A stretch of DNA of 64,000 bases from Acidobacteriota bacterium (lineage in GTDB: Bacteria; Acidobacteriota; Blastocatellia; Pyrinomonadales; Pyrinomonadaceae). Position numbers and translations under genes: made by a program. The notes beneath the pieces are model-generated. The model saw only the letters and a program-made list of their open reading frames with translations. It was not told the origin of the DNA and did not search any database. Location of the stretch: the NCBI GenBank assembly GCA_016700175.1, contig CP065003.1, positions 816,001 to 880,000 on the forward strand, given 5' to 3'. Below are positions 9,601 to 19,077 of this stretch, one piece after another. Within the stretch, counting starts at the first letter, position 1; each line of letters begins with the position of its first letter.

Positions 9601-12600
9601 CCAACCAGCGACCCCTGACCTACTCCCTTCGCGACCAGGTAGTTGCCGAGCCGATTGGCCCGTTCGTCAAGATCCCGGTACGTGATCGTCCCATCGGCCG
9701 TCTCTACGGCAACCGCGTCCGGCGTCGTTTCCGCCTGTTCTTCAAACAGTTCGGCCACAGACTTGCCGTCAGGATAATCCTTATCAGTATCGTTCCAGGC
9801 GACGAGCTGCTGCTCGCGTTCTTCTGCGCTGATCAATGGAAGGCGGCTCACCGGTACATCGGGATCGCTTACAGCCCCTTCGAGCAGCGTTCTGAAATGT
9901 CCGAGCCAACGCCTGATAGTGGTCGCGTCGAACAGGTCGCTGTTGTACTCGCAATCGATCAACACTCCGGTGTCGGTTTCGAGCATGTTGAAGTAAATGT
10001 CGAAGGTAGCAAAGGCCTTGCGATTCGTTACTACGTCAACATCCAACCCGCCGAAATCCAACCCTTTGAATCCGGAACGGTCGATGTTGAACATCGCCGA
10101 TAACAAAGGCAATCGGGAGGGATCTCTGGGAAGTGCGAGTTTTCGGACCAGAAGCCCGTACGTGTAATTCTGGTTTTCGTAAGCGTCAAGTACGGACCGC
10201 TTCACACAGCCGAGATAGTCGGCAAAGGATTCATCCGACGACACCTCGCTTCGGATGGGCAGCAGATTCGCGCAGTGTCCGACGAGGCGCTCTTCGCCGA
10301 TAATGGCCTGTCCCGCGGCCGGGACCGCGACGACGATATCCTTCTGGCCCGAGAGGCGAGACAACAGCAAGTTGAAACCGGCGAGCAACGTTGAGAACAG
10401 CGTCGCGCCGTTCTTCGCTCCTAGTTTCTTCAGATCCTGGTACAGCCGTTCATCAAGAATGAAGCTCTCGACCGAAGCGCTGAAGGTCTTGTTCGAAGGC
10501 CTGGGCCGGTCATACGGCAGCTCGAGAGGCGTTGGGGGAGCGGAGAACTGATCCAGCCAATACTCTTCCGCGGCAGCCCCTTTCTCGCCAAACATCGTTT
10601 CAGCGTCCCATTTTACGAAATCGCTGAACAGCGGAGCCTCGGGAATTTCAGCGCGCTCGCCGCGGCTGGCGGCCCTGTAAAGATCGCCAAGTTCCGACAG
10701 AAGCACGGCGAACGACCACCCGTCGCAAACGATGTGGTGAGCCACGAAAACAAGGTTATATAAATCTTCGTCAAGCCGAACGAGATGAACGCTCGTGAGC
10801 GGACCTTCGGCCAGATCGAAGAGCCTGCGCGCCTCGGAAACCAACAGTTCGTCAAGCTTCGCACTCTTCTCGGGCTCGGAAACTGACGCAATGTCGACAG
10901 TGGCAACCTCGACCGAACCATTTGGCGCGATCAACTGGTGTTCGCCGGCGGCGTCAAAGGTTGTTCTCAGAGCCTCGTGCCGGTTGAAAATCTCAGCAAG
11001 GGCACTATTGAGCGCCTCGGGATCCAGGTCGCCCTTGATCCGCACGATAATCGAATCGTTGTACGCCCGCGCTGCATCTTCGCCGAGCTGGCAGGCATTC
11101 CAGATCTCCTTCTGGGCCTCCGTCAAAGGGATCTTCCTGAAACCGCCGTCAACCGGCTCCGAAACTGCAGTATGCTGTCCGGTTTCTGCCGGTTCAGGGA
11201 AGAAACCGTATTCCTGCATCGAGGCCACGCTCTCTTCAAAGGCGCGCGCGACAAGATCAAGGTCTTCCTCGCTGTGAGCTGTCGTGAGAAAGCAAGGGTA
11301 GCCCTCAAGCAGATGAACGCCCTTTTCCCTCAGAAGAAAGTAGAACAGGCTTCCGAACCGTTCCTCGGGCGGAAACTGCAGATAGAAAACGGATGAAAAA
11401 CTCTCGATCCTGACCGGAAGATAGTTCCTTTCAAAACAATCGTTGATCCTTCGGACAAGGCGTTCGGTCTTTTCCGTGAGATCGCTCTGGAGAGATGGCC
11501 CCTGTTCCCTTAAATGCAGAAGTGCGGCGCGTGCGGCTGCCAGTGCCAGAGGGTGTCGGAAGAAGGTGCCTGCATAGAAAGTTACACCCACTTCGGGAAC
11601 GGATCTGTCGCCGAAGGCCCAGCTTCCGCCGTCCAGCGCATCCATGAATTCCGACTTGCCCGAAATGATCCCGATCGGCAGACCGCCGCCCGCAACTTTC
11701 CCGTAGGTGACAAGGTCCGCCCTGATACCGAAAAGCGCCTGTGCTCCGCCCGGGTGGCACCTGAAACCGGTAACGACCTCGTCAAAGATCAGCGCCGTAC
11801 CGGAGTTTTTCGTGATCTCGCGGACTTCTTTGAGAAAGTCAACTGGAACCAGTTCCGGATGGCGGCTTTGAACCGGCTCGACGAGCACGGCTGCAAGTTC
11901 ATCCGCGTGTTCGCGTATGATCTCGAGCGCTTCCGGCGTACCGTATTCGAGCACAAGCATGTTCTCGACACTTTCGGGAGGCACACCCGGCGTAACCGGG
12001 GCGGTACCGAGATAGCCGTCAAGATTGTTTGCTTTGATCAGGACCTCGTCGAACCCGCCGTGATAATCTCCCGCGAATGTCGCTACGAGTTTCCTCCCGG
12101 TAACCGTCCTCGCCAGCCGGATCGCACCCTGGACCGCTTCGGATCCGGTGTTGCAAAATGTGGCGCGCTCGTTCCCCGTGAGCTCGCAGACAAGTCCCGC
12201 AACCTCGCCGGCAAGATGACTCATCGGGCCTATCTCATAGCCCTTCAGAAGCTGCTCGTTGACCGCCTCGTTGACGAATTCCGGAGTGTGCCCGAACATC
12301 GTCACGCCGAAGCCGTTCAGCATGTCCACGTACTCGTTGCCGTCGACGTCCCAGATCTTCGAGCCGGAGGAACGCTCGACGATGATCGGGAAGATCAGTT
12401 CCTTCCACTGCGCCCTGAATCCTGCGACCGCTCTCGGATCAGCGAGAACCCGCCTGTGATCCTGGGTCATCGCCTTAGATTTTCGTGTCCTTGCGGCATA
12501 CCGGGCGATCAGATCGTCAAGAGCCGCCTGCTGGCGAGTGGTCAGTGAGCCGCCGCGCCCCCGTTCGACAGGCTTGAAAGGTGAGAACGGTTTGCTTTCC

Positions 12601-15600
12601 TTTCGCGCTTTATCGGACACACGTTTCTCGGGAGCCTTGATACGGCGCTTTTCGGAGCCGTCTGAAACTTCGGATAAGGCTTGTGCCGGCCTGTCCGAGG
12701 CGTCGCGTGAGGCGGCGAAACCGCCCGCGCGCAACTGGGCAAGCTGCTGCTCCGCCAGCCTGGACATTGCCTCGAGCTGCAGTTTGATCACATTCTCGAT
12801 CGATCCGTCTTCCGGAACGATTTTGAGGCCCTGGGACGACGGTTCCACGTCTTTAGCTGCGATCGCGTCGTTCGATACAGACGAAGGTTGCGGTTCCGGC
12901 GAATTCACGGGGCCTGCCGCGAACGGCGAATCGTCCGGAAGGTTCTCATCGACGTACTCGGACAGAGTCTCGAGTGTCGAAAGCTCGTCAAGCATCTGCC
13001 GGAAAGCGACCGAAGCTCCGAACTTCGCCTTGATGGCCTGGCTCGCCTGCGTCAGAAAAAGCGAATCGAATCCCAACTCTAGGAAGGTAGCGGACTCATC
13101 CAGATCCGCAGTATCGATCCCGGACATCTCGTGGAAGAGCCCCTTGAGGGCTTCGGCGACAACCCCTCGCCGATCTGATCCTTTCATATTTCGTACTTCT
13201 TGCAGTGTATCGGTTTCGGAGACTTCTGCAGGCAATGATCCACCCGTTCGAGAGACCATTGACGGTTCGCGCCTTTCTGAATTTTCCGACGCTTCGCCTG
13301 AGCCGGGCTCGACCCAGTAGCTTTCCCGTTCGAACGGGTAAGTCGGCAAACTCACCTTCGCCCGCCGCTCGTTCCCGTAATATCCTTCCCAGTCGATATC
13401 GACGCCTTCGACCCAAAGGCGGCCGACGGCGTTCAGAAGAGCTTCACCGTCCGAATCTGGGCTTCCTTCATCGCTGAGCGAACCGACGACCTGTTGACCC
13501 GAGCTTCCGGACATCTGACGCAATAGCCTGGAAAGGGTCTGGCCCGCGCCGACCTCCAAAAAGATGGCGTCGGGATCTTCGAGCAATTCCTGCGCGCCTG
13601 CCGCAAAAAGGACGGGCTCACGGAAATGTCGCGCCCAGTATTCAGGATCGGTCGCTTCGCCCGCCTTTACCCAAGTGCCCGTCAACGTAGAGACATATCG
13701 CTTTTCCGGGGCTTTCAGGCCGATCCCTTCGAACAGGTCCACGAATTTCGGGAGGATCGGGTCGATCATTGCCGAATGGAACGCATGCGAGGTGTTAAGG
13801 AGCCGGGCCGCGACCGAATCTTGTTCGAGTTTCGACCTGAGTTCTGCGATCTTGTTGTCCGGACCGGAAGCCACGCAGAGTTTCGGGGCGTTCACTGAAG
13901 CGATGGAAACGCCTTCAGAAAGATACTCCCGGAGCTCTTTATCGGAGAGTCTGACAGCGAGCATCGAGCCTCCGGGAAGTTCTTCGGTAAGACGCCCACG
14001 GGCGGCAAGCAGCGCGAGAGCATCTTCAAGCGAGAAGACGCCGGCAAGGCAGGCCGCTGCGTACTCGCCGACGCTATGACCGATCATCGCATTGGGTTCC
14101 ACTCCCCAGCTTTGCCACAACTTTGCAAGCGCATACTCGATCACGAAGATCGCCGGCTGTGTAACCGAAGTCCGGTCAAGCCGAGCACTTGCCTCTTCCA
14201 CACTTTCATTCGAAGGATAAAGGACTTCACGAAGATCGAAGCCTAGATGGGGAAGCAGTATTTCCGAACAGCGGTCCACCTCCGAACGGAACACGGGTTC
14301 CGACTCATAGAGCCCCCTGCCCATGTTCACTTTCTGCGTTCCCTGGCCCGGGAAAACGAAAACCACGTTCGGAGAGCTTGCGCCGCCTCTGCCTGAGATC
14401 GACCTCTTGGAATTTGCCGGGTCCAGGGCCTCTACAGCATCGTCAATCCCTGAACAGACATAGGCACGGCGATATTCAAAACGCCGGCGGCCCGTTTTCA
14501 AGGTGTAGGCCAGATCAGCAAGGTCCGGTTTCACTTCCTTGCCCAGAAAGTCCCGCAAGTTCGCCGCTGCCGCTTCCAAAGCGTCCTCGCTCTTCGCGGA
14601 CAGCACTAGCAGCTGGCCCGGTCTGGACCTGGAGGTTTCGATCTCCGGAGCCTCTTCGAGTACAACGTGAGCGTTCGTGCCGCCGACGCCAAAACTGCTC
14701 ACACCGGCACGGCGCGGAGACTCCCCTTTGTTCCAGGGCGTAAGCTTATCGACGACGAAAAACGGACTTCCCTCAAGATGCAGGTCGGGATTCGGAGTGG
14801 TGTAGTGAAGCGTTGGAGGTATAACCTCACGATTCAGAGCAAGCGCTGCCTTTATCAGACCCGTAACGCCGCTTGCGATCTCGAGATGCCCTACGTTCGT
14901 CTTCACTGAGCCGATCCCGCAGAATCCTTCATCGACGGTACTTCGTCGAAACGCTTTCGTAAGTGCGGCGAATTCGATCGGGTCCCCGAGCGGAGTCCCT
15001 GTGCCGTGCGTCTCAACGTACCCGACCGTTCTCGGATCGATCCCCGCAAACTCTTGCGCCGCGGCGATGACCTCCGCCTGCCGGTCTACGCTGGGAGCCG
15101 TGTATCCGACCTTTTGCGAGCCGTCATTGTTGATCGCCGAACCCTTGATGACCGCATAGATATGGTCGCCGTCGGCAACGGCCTCGTCCAGCCTTTTGAG
15201 CAGAACGACCCCGGCCCCGCTTCCGAATACCGTCCCGTCTGCCTTGGCGTCGAACGCCCGGCAATGGCCGTCGCTGGAGACCATCCCGCCTTCCTGGTAA
15301 AGATATCCGCGCTTCTGCGGGAAGGTTATGGAAACGCCGCCCGCAAGGGCCAGATCGCTCTGGTACGTGAGCAGGCTCTGACAGGCCTGGACTACGGCGA
15401 CAAGCGAAGTCGAGCACGCAGACTGCACCGTGACGCTCGGGCCGCTGAGATTCAGTTTGTAGGAGACGCGTGTGGCGAGGTAGTCCTTGTCGTTGCCCAG
15501 TACGACGTTGTAGCCCCCGACCTGGTACTGGCCGACAAGCGCGGTAATAAAATCACGATCGGAGGCCAGATTGGAAAGCAGATAGGTATTAAGGCTCTGC

Positions 15601-15974
15601 CCGCCAAACACGCCTACGATACCGCCGCATTCCTCAGGATCGTATCCCGCATCTTCGAACGCCTGCCAGCAGCACTCAAGAAATATCCTGTGCTGCGGAT
15701 CCATCAACTCCGCATCTTTCGGCGTGATACCGAAAAATGAAGCGGCGAAAAGATCTGCATCCTCAACGATGGGACGGGCGAGAACATAATCCGGGTTCTT
15801 CCCAAGCGAGTGCTTGCGGGCATATGAACATTCGAGCTCACCTTCGGTGAAGCGGGAGATCGACTCTTCCCCTGCTACGAGGTTCTCCCAGAACGCACCA
15901 ACGTCCCCGGCGCCCGGAAACCGGCCCGCCATCCCTATTATCGCGATGCCCTCGTACGTGGGAGTTTCAGCCAT
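6684..15974 (-). CDS. Hybrid PKS-NRPS: KS-AT-ACP-aminotransferase-C-A(N-MT)-PCP
   Basis: A 3096-residue megasynthase. KS 1-440: Cys187 (QSACSTS), His323 (ETHGTG), His363 (VGHLE). AT 535-830: Ser634 (GHSVGE) and HAFHS at 730-734, the malonyl-type signature. ACP about 935-1012: Ser971 (LGFDSL). No KR, DH or ER lies between AT and ACP. Class III PLP aminotransferase about 1175-1590: FDEVVTGFR and PLP Lys1426. C about 1612-2050: HHIVCDG at 1746-1752. A about 2075-2525 and 2930-2975, interrupted by an N-methyltransferase (2528-2790, VLEIGCGSG at 2593). PCP about 2995-3060: Ser3025. Hand-read 10-residue A code is DILQLGMIWK, one residue from the known glycine code. The layout recalls iturin and microcystin synthetases, where the aminotransferase converts a beta-keto thioester to a beta-amine. 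It follows the loading gene by 3 bp. Confidence 0.97.
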   Translation of the reverse strand: MAETPTYEGIAIIGMAGRFPGAGDVGAFWENLVAGEESISRFTEGELECSYARKHSLGKNPDYVLARPIVEDADLFAASFFGITPKDAELMDPQHRIFLECCWQAFEDAGYDPEECGGIVGVFGGQSLNTYLLSNLASDRDFITALVGQYQVGGYNVVLGNDKDYLATRVSYKLNLSGPSVTVQSACSTSLVAVVQACQSLLTYQSDLALAGGVSITFPQKRGYLYQEGGMVSSDGHCRAFDAKADGTVFGSGAGVVLLKRLDEAVADGDHIYAVIKGSAINNDGSQKVGYTAPSVDRQAEVIAAAQEFAGIDPRTVGYVETHGTGTPLGDPIEFAALTKAFRRSTVDEGFCGIGSVKTNVGHLEIASGVTGLIKAALALNREVIPPTLHYTTPNPDLHLEGSPFFVVDKLTPWNKGESPRRAGVSSFGVGGTNAHVVLEEAPEIETSRSRPGQLLVLSAKSEDALEAAAANLRDFLGKEVKPDLADLAYTLKTGRRRFEYRRAYVCSGIDDAVEALDPANSKRSISGRGGASSPNVVFVFPGQGTQKVNMGRGLYESEPVFRSEVDRCSEILLPHLGFDLREVLYPSNESVEEASARLDRTSVTQPAIFVIEYALAKLWQSWGVEPNAMIGHSVGEYAAACLAGVFSLEDALALLAARGRLTEELPGGSMLAVRLSDKELREYLSEGVSIASVNAPKLCVASGPDNKIAELRSKLEQDSVAARLLNTSHAFHSAMIDPILPKFVDLFEGIGLKAPEKRYVSTLTGTWVKAGEATDPEYWARHFREPVLFAAGAQELLEDPDAIFLEVGAGQTLSRLLRQMSGSSGQQVVGSLSDEGSPDSDGEALLNAVGRLWVEGVDIDWEGYYGNERRAKVSLPTYPFERESYWVEPGSGEASENSERREPSMVSRTGGSLPAEVSETDTLQEVRNMKGSDRRGVVAEALKGLFHEMSGIDTADLDESATFLELGFDSLFLTQASQAIKAKFGASVAFRQMLDELSTLETLSEYVDENLPDDSPFAAGPVNSPEPQPSSVSNDAIAAKDVEPSSQGLKIVPEDGSIENVIKLQLEAMSRLAEQQLAQLRAGGFAASRDASDRPAQALSEVSDGSEKRRIKAPEKRVSDKARKESKPFSPFKPVERGRGGSLTTRQQAALDDLIARYAARTRKSKAMTQDHRRVLADPRAVAGFRAQWKELIFPIIVERSSGSKIWDVDGNEYVDMLNGFGVTMFGHTPEFVNEAVNEQLLKGYEIGPMSHLAGEVAGLVCELTGNERATFCNTGSEAVQGAIRLARTVTGRKLVATFAGDYHGGFDEVLIKANNLDGYLGTAPVTPGVPPESVENMLVLEYGTPEALEIIREHADELAAVLVEPVQSRHPELVPVDFLKEVREITKNSGTALIFDEVVTGFRCHPGGAQALFGIRADLVTYGKVAGGGLPIGIISGKSEFMDALDGGSWAFGDRSVPEVGVTFYAGTFFRHPLALAAARAALLHLREQGPSLQSDLTEKTERLVRRINDCFERNYLPVRIESFSSVFYLQFPPEERFGSLFYFLLREKGVHLLEGYPCFLTTAHSEEDLDLVARAFEESVASMQEYGFFPEPAETGQHTAVSEPVDGGFRKIPLTEAQKEIWNACQLGEDAARAYNDSIIVRIKGDLDPEALNSALAEIFNRHEALRTTFDAAGEHQLIAPNGSVEVATVDIASVSEPEKSAKLDELLVSEARRLFDLAEGPLTSVHLVRLDEDLYNLVFVAHHIVCDGWSFAVLLSELGDLYRAASRGERAEIPEAPLFSDFVKWDAETMFGEKGAAAEEYWLDQFSAPPTPLELPYDRPRPSNKTFSASVESFILDERLYQDLKKLGAKNGATLFSTLLAGFNLLLSRLSGQKDIVVAVPAAGQAIIGEERLVGHCANLLPIRSEVSSDESFADYLGCVKRSVLDAYENQNYTYGLLVRKLALPRDPSRLPLLSAMFNIDRSGFKGLDFGGLDVDVVTNRKAFATFDIYFNMLETDTGVLIDCEYNSDLFDATTIRRWLGHFRTLLEGAVSDPDVPVSRLPLISAEEREQQLVAWNDTDKDYPDGKSVAELFEEQAETTPDAVAVETADGTITYRDLDERANRLGNYLVAKGVGQGSLVGICVERSVDMVVGLLGVLKAGAAYVPLDPDYPTDRIGSVIGDSGLETIVTQAHLAFDLRELAEHVVCIDLEWNKIAAHSGERPSVNRSAEDLAYVIYTSGSTGAPKGVQIEHSALVNLLLSMKDEPGIGTDDVLVAVTTLSFDIAGLEIYLPLISGARVAIADREVAADGNALKALLAEKNATMMQATPATWRLLIEAGWEGDDSFKILCGGEALPRDLANELVPRCGELWNMYGPTETTIWSSVCRIGSSSGPVYLGSPIANTQFYVLDENLEPLPVGVPGELHIGGKGLARGYLHQSELTGEKFVRNPFGEGGSERIYKTGDLVRRLADGNIEFLGRIDHQVKVRGYRIELGEIENELAAHPSVSEVVVTAREDEPGNKRLVAYLVSDAEGGLQADELGDENSYWKKQWDVLYSTAIAEEKDWGSVSEDPTLKVVQWTEDVIDPEAEMREWIDPVIERLSELKPKSVLEIGCGSGLLLFGLAPNCTRYVGTDYSDIVLANLEERIKSSPIDRNKIELLCRPADDPEGLDEKSFDLVIIHSVAQYFPNMDYLEKVISGAVRLAGPGGKIFVGDVQNLALLETFHTESIISRAEDSLPVGELQQRVSKRLELESELTVDPEYFHTFADRMPEIGYVDVQLRRGRLDNEPTKYHYDVMITVGEVPVAGEIVERVKWVKGGLDLSGLEKKLRRDSPEVVCIDGIPNARIFAQVEQQKLLRGAAGISDVRELRAAVESSGTGVHPEDIWEMAESAGYRAELRWTDDPSDGRFDLVLYRNNVRWPGIPYRRAGGHKRISDYGNNPANRLAGKNLVSELRKHLSRRLPDYMLPAAFVMIDRMPLTPNGKVDRKALPAPDSSTFTSARDYDPPTNDQEAALAEIWSKVLRIEKVGINDDIFEIGGDSLLIFQIVTRAAQAGLPLKPKQVFEHRTVAGIVRAISGESEILSPAEVPAIMRARREEIRYEQPSSNGSRTN

Positions 15975-15977
15975 AAT

Positions 15978-17843
15978 CTAGACTTCTCTTCTCTGCGCCC
16001 GACGAAAGCCCGATACCGCACTTCGCCGCCGTTCGGCACGGGTTCGGATCTCCGCAGCCAATGCCCCGTTCACCTCTTCTTTCTCAAGAAAGGCGGATAT
16101 CGCTTTCACACTCGGAAACTCGAAAACGGAGGTAATTTTCAGATCCGGATCAAATTCTGCCTGAAGCCTGCTGTGGAATCGGGCCAGCCGAAGGGAATCC
16201 GCGCCCAGGTCGAAGAAATTGTCATCAGGTGCAATCTCCCGAGCCCCGAGAACCTCTTGAAGAATTTCGGCCACCCTTCCTTCTGTCGATGAATCGCCGA
16301 GCGTGCTGCTGCCACCGGTTCTCCTATCGGCTGCCAGCGATGCCAGCAACTTAGCCCGGTCGACCTTTCCATTGGCGGTCAGCGGAAGTTTCTCGACAAA
16401 TGAAACAACCGCGGGGATCATATGAGCGGGCAAGCCAGCGGCGAGCTCCTTCTTGAGACCCGATGCATCTGCTGACATATCGGCGTCTGCGACCACAAAT
16501 GCTGCGAGCTGCCTCTCGCCGTCCGGCAAAACGTCCGCGAGAACCACAGCCTCGCGGACTCCGACGCACTTCTTTAGCTCGAGCTCGATCTCTTCCGGCT
16601 CGATCCGGTATCCCCTGATTTTGAACTGGCCATCCTTTCGCCCCAGGAACTCTATGTTGCCATCCGGCAACGTCCTGCAAAGGTCGCCGGTCCTGTAAAG
16701 CCTGTCTGAGGAACTCTCGGAAAAAGGGTTCGGGATGAACCGCTCCGCCGTCAGATCGCCTCGGCCAAGGTAACCGCGCGCGACACCCTTCCCGCCGCAA
16801 AACAGTTCTCCTTCCTCACCCTCCGCAACCGGCACCAGATCGTCATCCAGAATGTAGACCTCGGTTCCCGCGACCGGCTTTCCGATCGGGACCGTTCTGC
16901 CGAGCTCTTTATCTCGCGGGATCTTATAGCAGCAGGTGAACGTCGTATTCTCGGTCGGTCCGTATCCGTTGATCAGATCGCAGTCCAGTTCTTCGAGCAC
17001 TCTGCGGACATGCGGAACGGAGAGCACATCTCCTCCGGCAACGAGCTGGTCTATGGTCCCCAGGTCCCCGATCCGTTCGTCAACCATCAGGTGGAACAAT
17101 CCCGCGGTCAGCCAAAGCGTCGTTACGCCGTGTTGACGGATCAAACAGCCCAGATCGGACAGTGCCGTCATTCCATCCGGCGCGATCGCAAGCCGCGCCC
17201 CGTTGAGCAACGCTCCCCAGATCTCGAACGTCGACGCGTCGAAGGTCAAAGGGGCAAACTGAAGGAAAACATTGTCCGGGCGAAAGTTCACATAGTCGGT
17301 GTTCCTAACAAGCCGGATAATCGACCGATGCTCGACCATCACGCCCTTTGGGACGCCTGTCGAGCCCGATGTGAACATCACGTAAGCGAGATCGTGAGCT
17401 CCGATATCAAGGTCCGGAATCCCGAGATCATCACGGAAGTCATCCAGCTCATCAACGCATACCGTCCTTGCGCCGGAGTTCTCGACCAGTGAAAGCGACG
17501 AAGTGTCGGTCAACAAGAATCCGGAATTGGCTTCCTTGAGAATCAGCCGAATACGTTCGAGCGGATAAGCAGGGTCGAGCGGAAGGTACGCGCCGCCTGC
17601 CTTCATTATCCCAAGAACGCCCGCGATCTGATCTGGAGAACGCAGCATCGCGATGCCGACCGGCTCTTCGGGTTTCACCCCGATCGAGATCAGTTTGTGC
17701 GCGATCTGATTGGCCCTGGCGTTGAGCTCCCCGTAAGTGATGCAGGATTCGCCGAGTTCAAGAGCGATCCTCTCCGGGTTTTGCGCGGCTTGCGCTTCGA
17801 ACAGCTGATGTACAGAATTTGTCCCCCGGGAGATTGGCGCCAT
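15978..17843 (-). CDS. NRPS loading protein: adenylation - carrier (predicted valine)
   Basis: A free-standing A-T protein of 621 residues that should start the chain, because there is no condensation domain in front. Numbered from the ATG at 17843: A3 motif FTSGSTGVPKG at 157-167, NGYGPTEN at 292-299, the A10 lysine at 493 in NGKVDR, and the carrier Ser550 in LGADS. Aligned by eye to GrsA, the specificity residues are D202 A203 F206 W244 V268 G270 G293 T301 F302 K493. DAFWVGGTFK differs at one position from the published valine code DAFWIGGTFK. A TTG at 17861 is another possible start. The product would be handed to the KS of the next protein. The valine call is a hand alignment, so moderate. 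Confidence 0.94.
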   Translation of the reverse strand: MAPISRGTNSVHQLFEAQAAQNPERIALELGESCITYGELNARANQIAHKLISIGVKPEEPVGIAMLRSPDQIAGVLGIMKAGGAYLPLDPAYPLERIRLILKEANSGFLLTDTSSLSLVENSGARTVCVDELDDFRDDLGIPDLDIGAHDLAYVMFTSGSTGVPKGVMVEHRSIIRLVRNTDYVNFRPDNVFLQFAPLTFDASTFEIWGALLNGARLAIAPDGMTALSDLGCLIRQHGVTTLWLTAGLFHLMVDERIGDLGTIDQLVAGGDVLSVPHVRRVLEELDCDLINGYGPTENTTFTCCYKIPRDKELGRTVPIGKPVAGTEVYILDDDLVPVAEGEEGELFCGGKGVARGYLGRGDLTAERFIPNPFSESSSDRLYRTGDLCRTLPDGNIEFLGRKDGQFKIRGYRIEPEEIELELKKCVGVREAVVLADVLPDGERQLAAFVVADADMSADASGLKKELAAGLPAHMIPAVVSFVEKLPLTANGKVDRAKLLASLAADRRTGGSSTLGDSSTEGRVAEILQEVLGAREIAPDDNFFDLGADSLRLARFHSRLQAEFDPDLKITSVFEFPSVKAISAFLEKEEVNGALAAEIRTRAERRRSAVSGFRRAQRREV

Positions 17844-17974
17844 GCTGTCTAACACTCTCAATTGCTACTCGATTCCGTATCCGATCGCGTTTCTGCGTTT
17901 CTCAACACAACGTCTTATTCTGCGGGAATGAGCACGACAACTCACTTCTGTTTTGGCAGGCGGCGGGTCCTGAT

Positions 17975-19018
17975 TCAGATCCGGCCGTTCCCTTCATTTT
18001 CCGGATTGGCGATCTCTCCTGCGGCCGGTGCCACTGACCGACCGAGCACTTTCCCGAAAACTCTCGATGCACGGTCCAGTCGTTTCAGGTTCTTCCGCAG
18101 AAGCTCGTATTTATTGGAGGCGCGACCGTTCGCAAGCCGGCTTGTCGCCATCAGTTTGAGCAGGTCCTTGACTGAAGACTGTCCTGGCGGAGTCGGATCG
18201 AAATCCAGCCTGCGGAGGTAATGATTGCACTGGTAGATCCTGGACCTCACGTCAGTTTGCCGCATGCAGAAGTTTATGGAGAACGACACAGAGTACTTAT
18301 TCCCGTTCCGGACCCAGTGCGGCCCCTTTGAAGGTATATGGACCCCTTTCCCGGGTTCCATGGGAAACACATACGCCTTCTCCTGGCTGACCGGCTTGAA
18401 CCGCGCCGCACTCAGATCCCCTGCGTAGTAGTTCTCGATCTCGTCCTCGAACAGTACGGAGCGGTCATTCGGGTCGCACACATTTATCTGCTTGTCTCCG
18501 TGTATCTGCAGCAGGAAATTCGATTCGTGATCGATGTGGTGAGGGGTCACGGCACCAGGCGAAGCAATGAAGATGTACCCGTCCATCCACGTGATCTCCT
18601 TCTTTAGATCCATGCCGGTAAGCTCTGAAAGTTCGGCCAGGCACTGATCGATACACGCGCTGTATTCCGGATCCTCCTGAATACTCTTGAGCAAGACCCA
18701 CGCATTAGACTGCTCGATCTCCCGGATGCCTTTTATCAGGGAAAGTGCCTTGTTGGGTATCTCATCCCAACGATTCCCGAAGTCCGCAGTCCCTTCCTGC
18801 GCTACAACCTTCCCGGCCGCCAATTCCCAGAGCGTCGCCGCCAGTTTGGCAAGCCTTGGAAGCTCAAACAGCGGATGTTCGCCAAGATTGTGGGAAACAG
18901 AGAACGGAAGAACGTTGAACTTGTCTGCAAACTCCCCTGCCCCGTGATTGAACATCTTTGACGGCATCGCCTCTGCGGCCCGTTCACGCTCGGGTTTGAC
19001 TGCGCTTCCTCTTTCCAT
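17975..19018 (-). CDS. Cupin/JmjC-like Fe(II)/2-oxoglutarate-dependent oxygenase
   Basis: A 347-residue cytosolic protein resembling Cupin_8/JmjC-like hydroxylases. The metal triad can be traced: an H-x-D (H161-I-D163 in TPHHIDHES when counted from the ATG at 19018) and a distal His in GVHIPSKGPHW, with FLLQIHGDKQINV between them forming a barrel strand. I used the ATG at 19018 because CAGGAG lies ten bases upstream; a TTG at 19051 would add eleven residues. It sits between neuA and the NRPS loading gene, 59 and 131 bp away. It could hydroxylate the peptide, a carrier-bound amino acid, or a sugar. Catalytic class is a good guess; the substrate is unknown. Confidence 0.78.
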   Translation of the reverse strand: MERGSAVKPERERAAEAMPSKMFNHGAGEFADKFNVLPFSVSHNLGEHPLFELPRLAKLAATLWELAAGKVVAQEGTADFGNRWDEIPNKALSLIKGIREIEQSNAWVLLKSIQEDPEYSACIDQCLAELSELTGMDLKKEITWMDGYIFIASPGAVTPHHIDHESNFLLQIHGDKQINVCDPNDRSVLFEDEIENYYAGDLSAARFKPVSQEKAYVFPMEPGKGVHIPSKGPHWVRNGNKYSVSFSINFCMRQTDVRSRIYQCNHYLRRLDFDPTPPGQSSVKDLLKLMATSRLANGRASNKYELLRKNLKRLDRASRVFGKVLGRSVAPAAGEIANPENEGNGRI

Positions 19019-19077
19019 GCGATTCGCTCCTGTCGAATTATGAAGATCCAAGGGCCCGCCCTTGTCGTTCTCGGCTG

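Noticed and set aside
8709..10103. Long plus-strand open frame of 464 codons inside the megasynthase
   Set aside because: It is antisense to the C and A domains, Arg-rich and without motifs; a GC-rich shadow frame.
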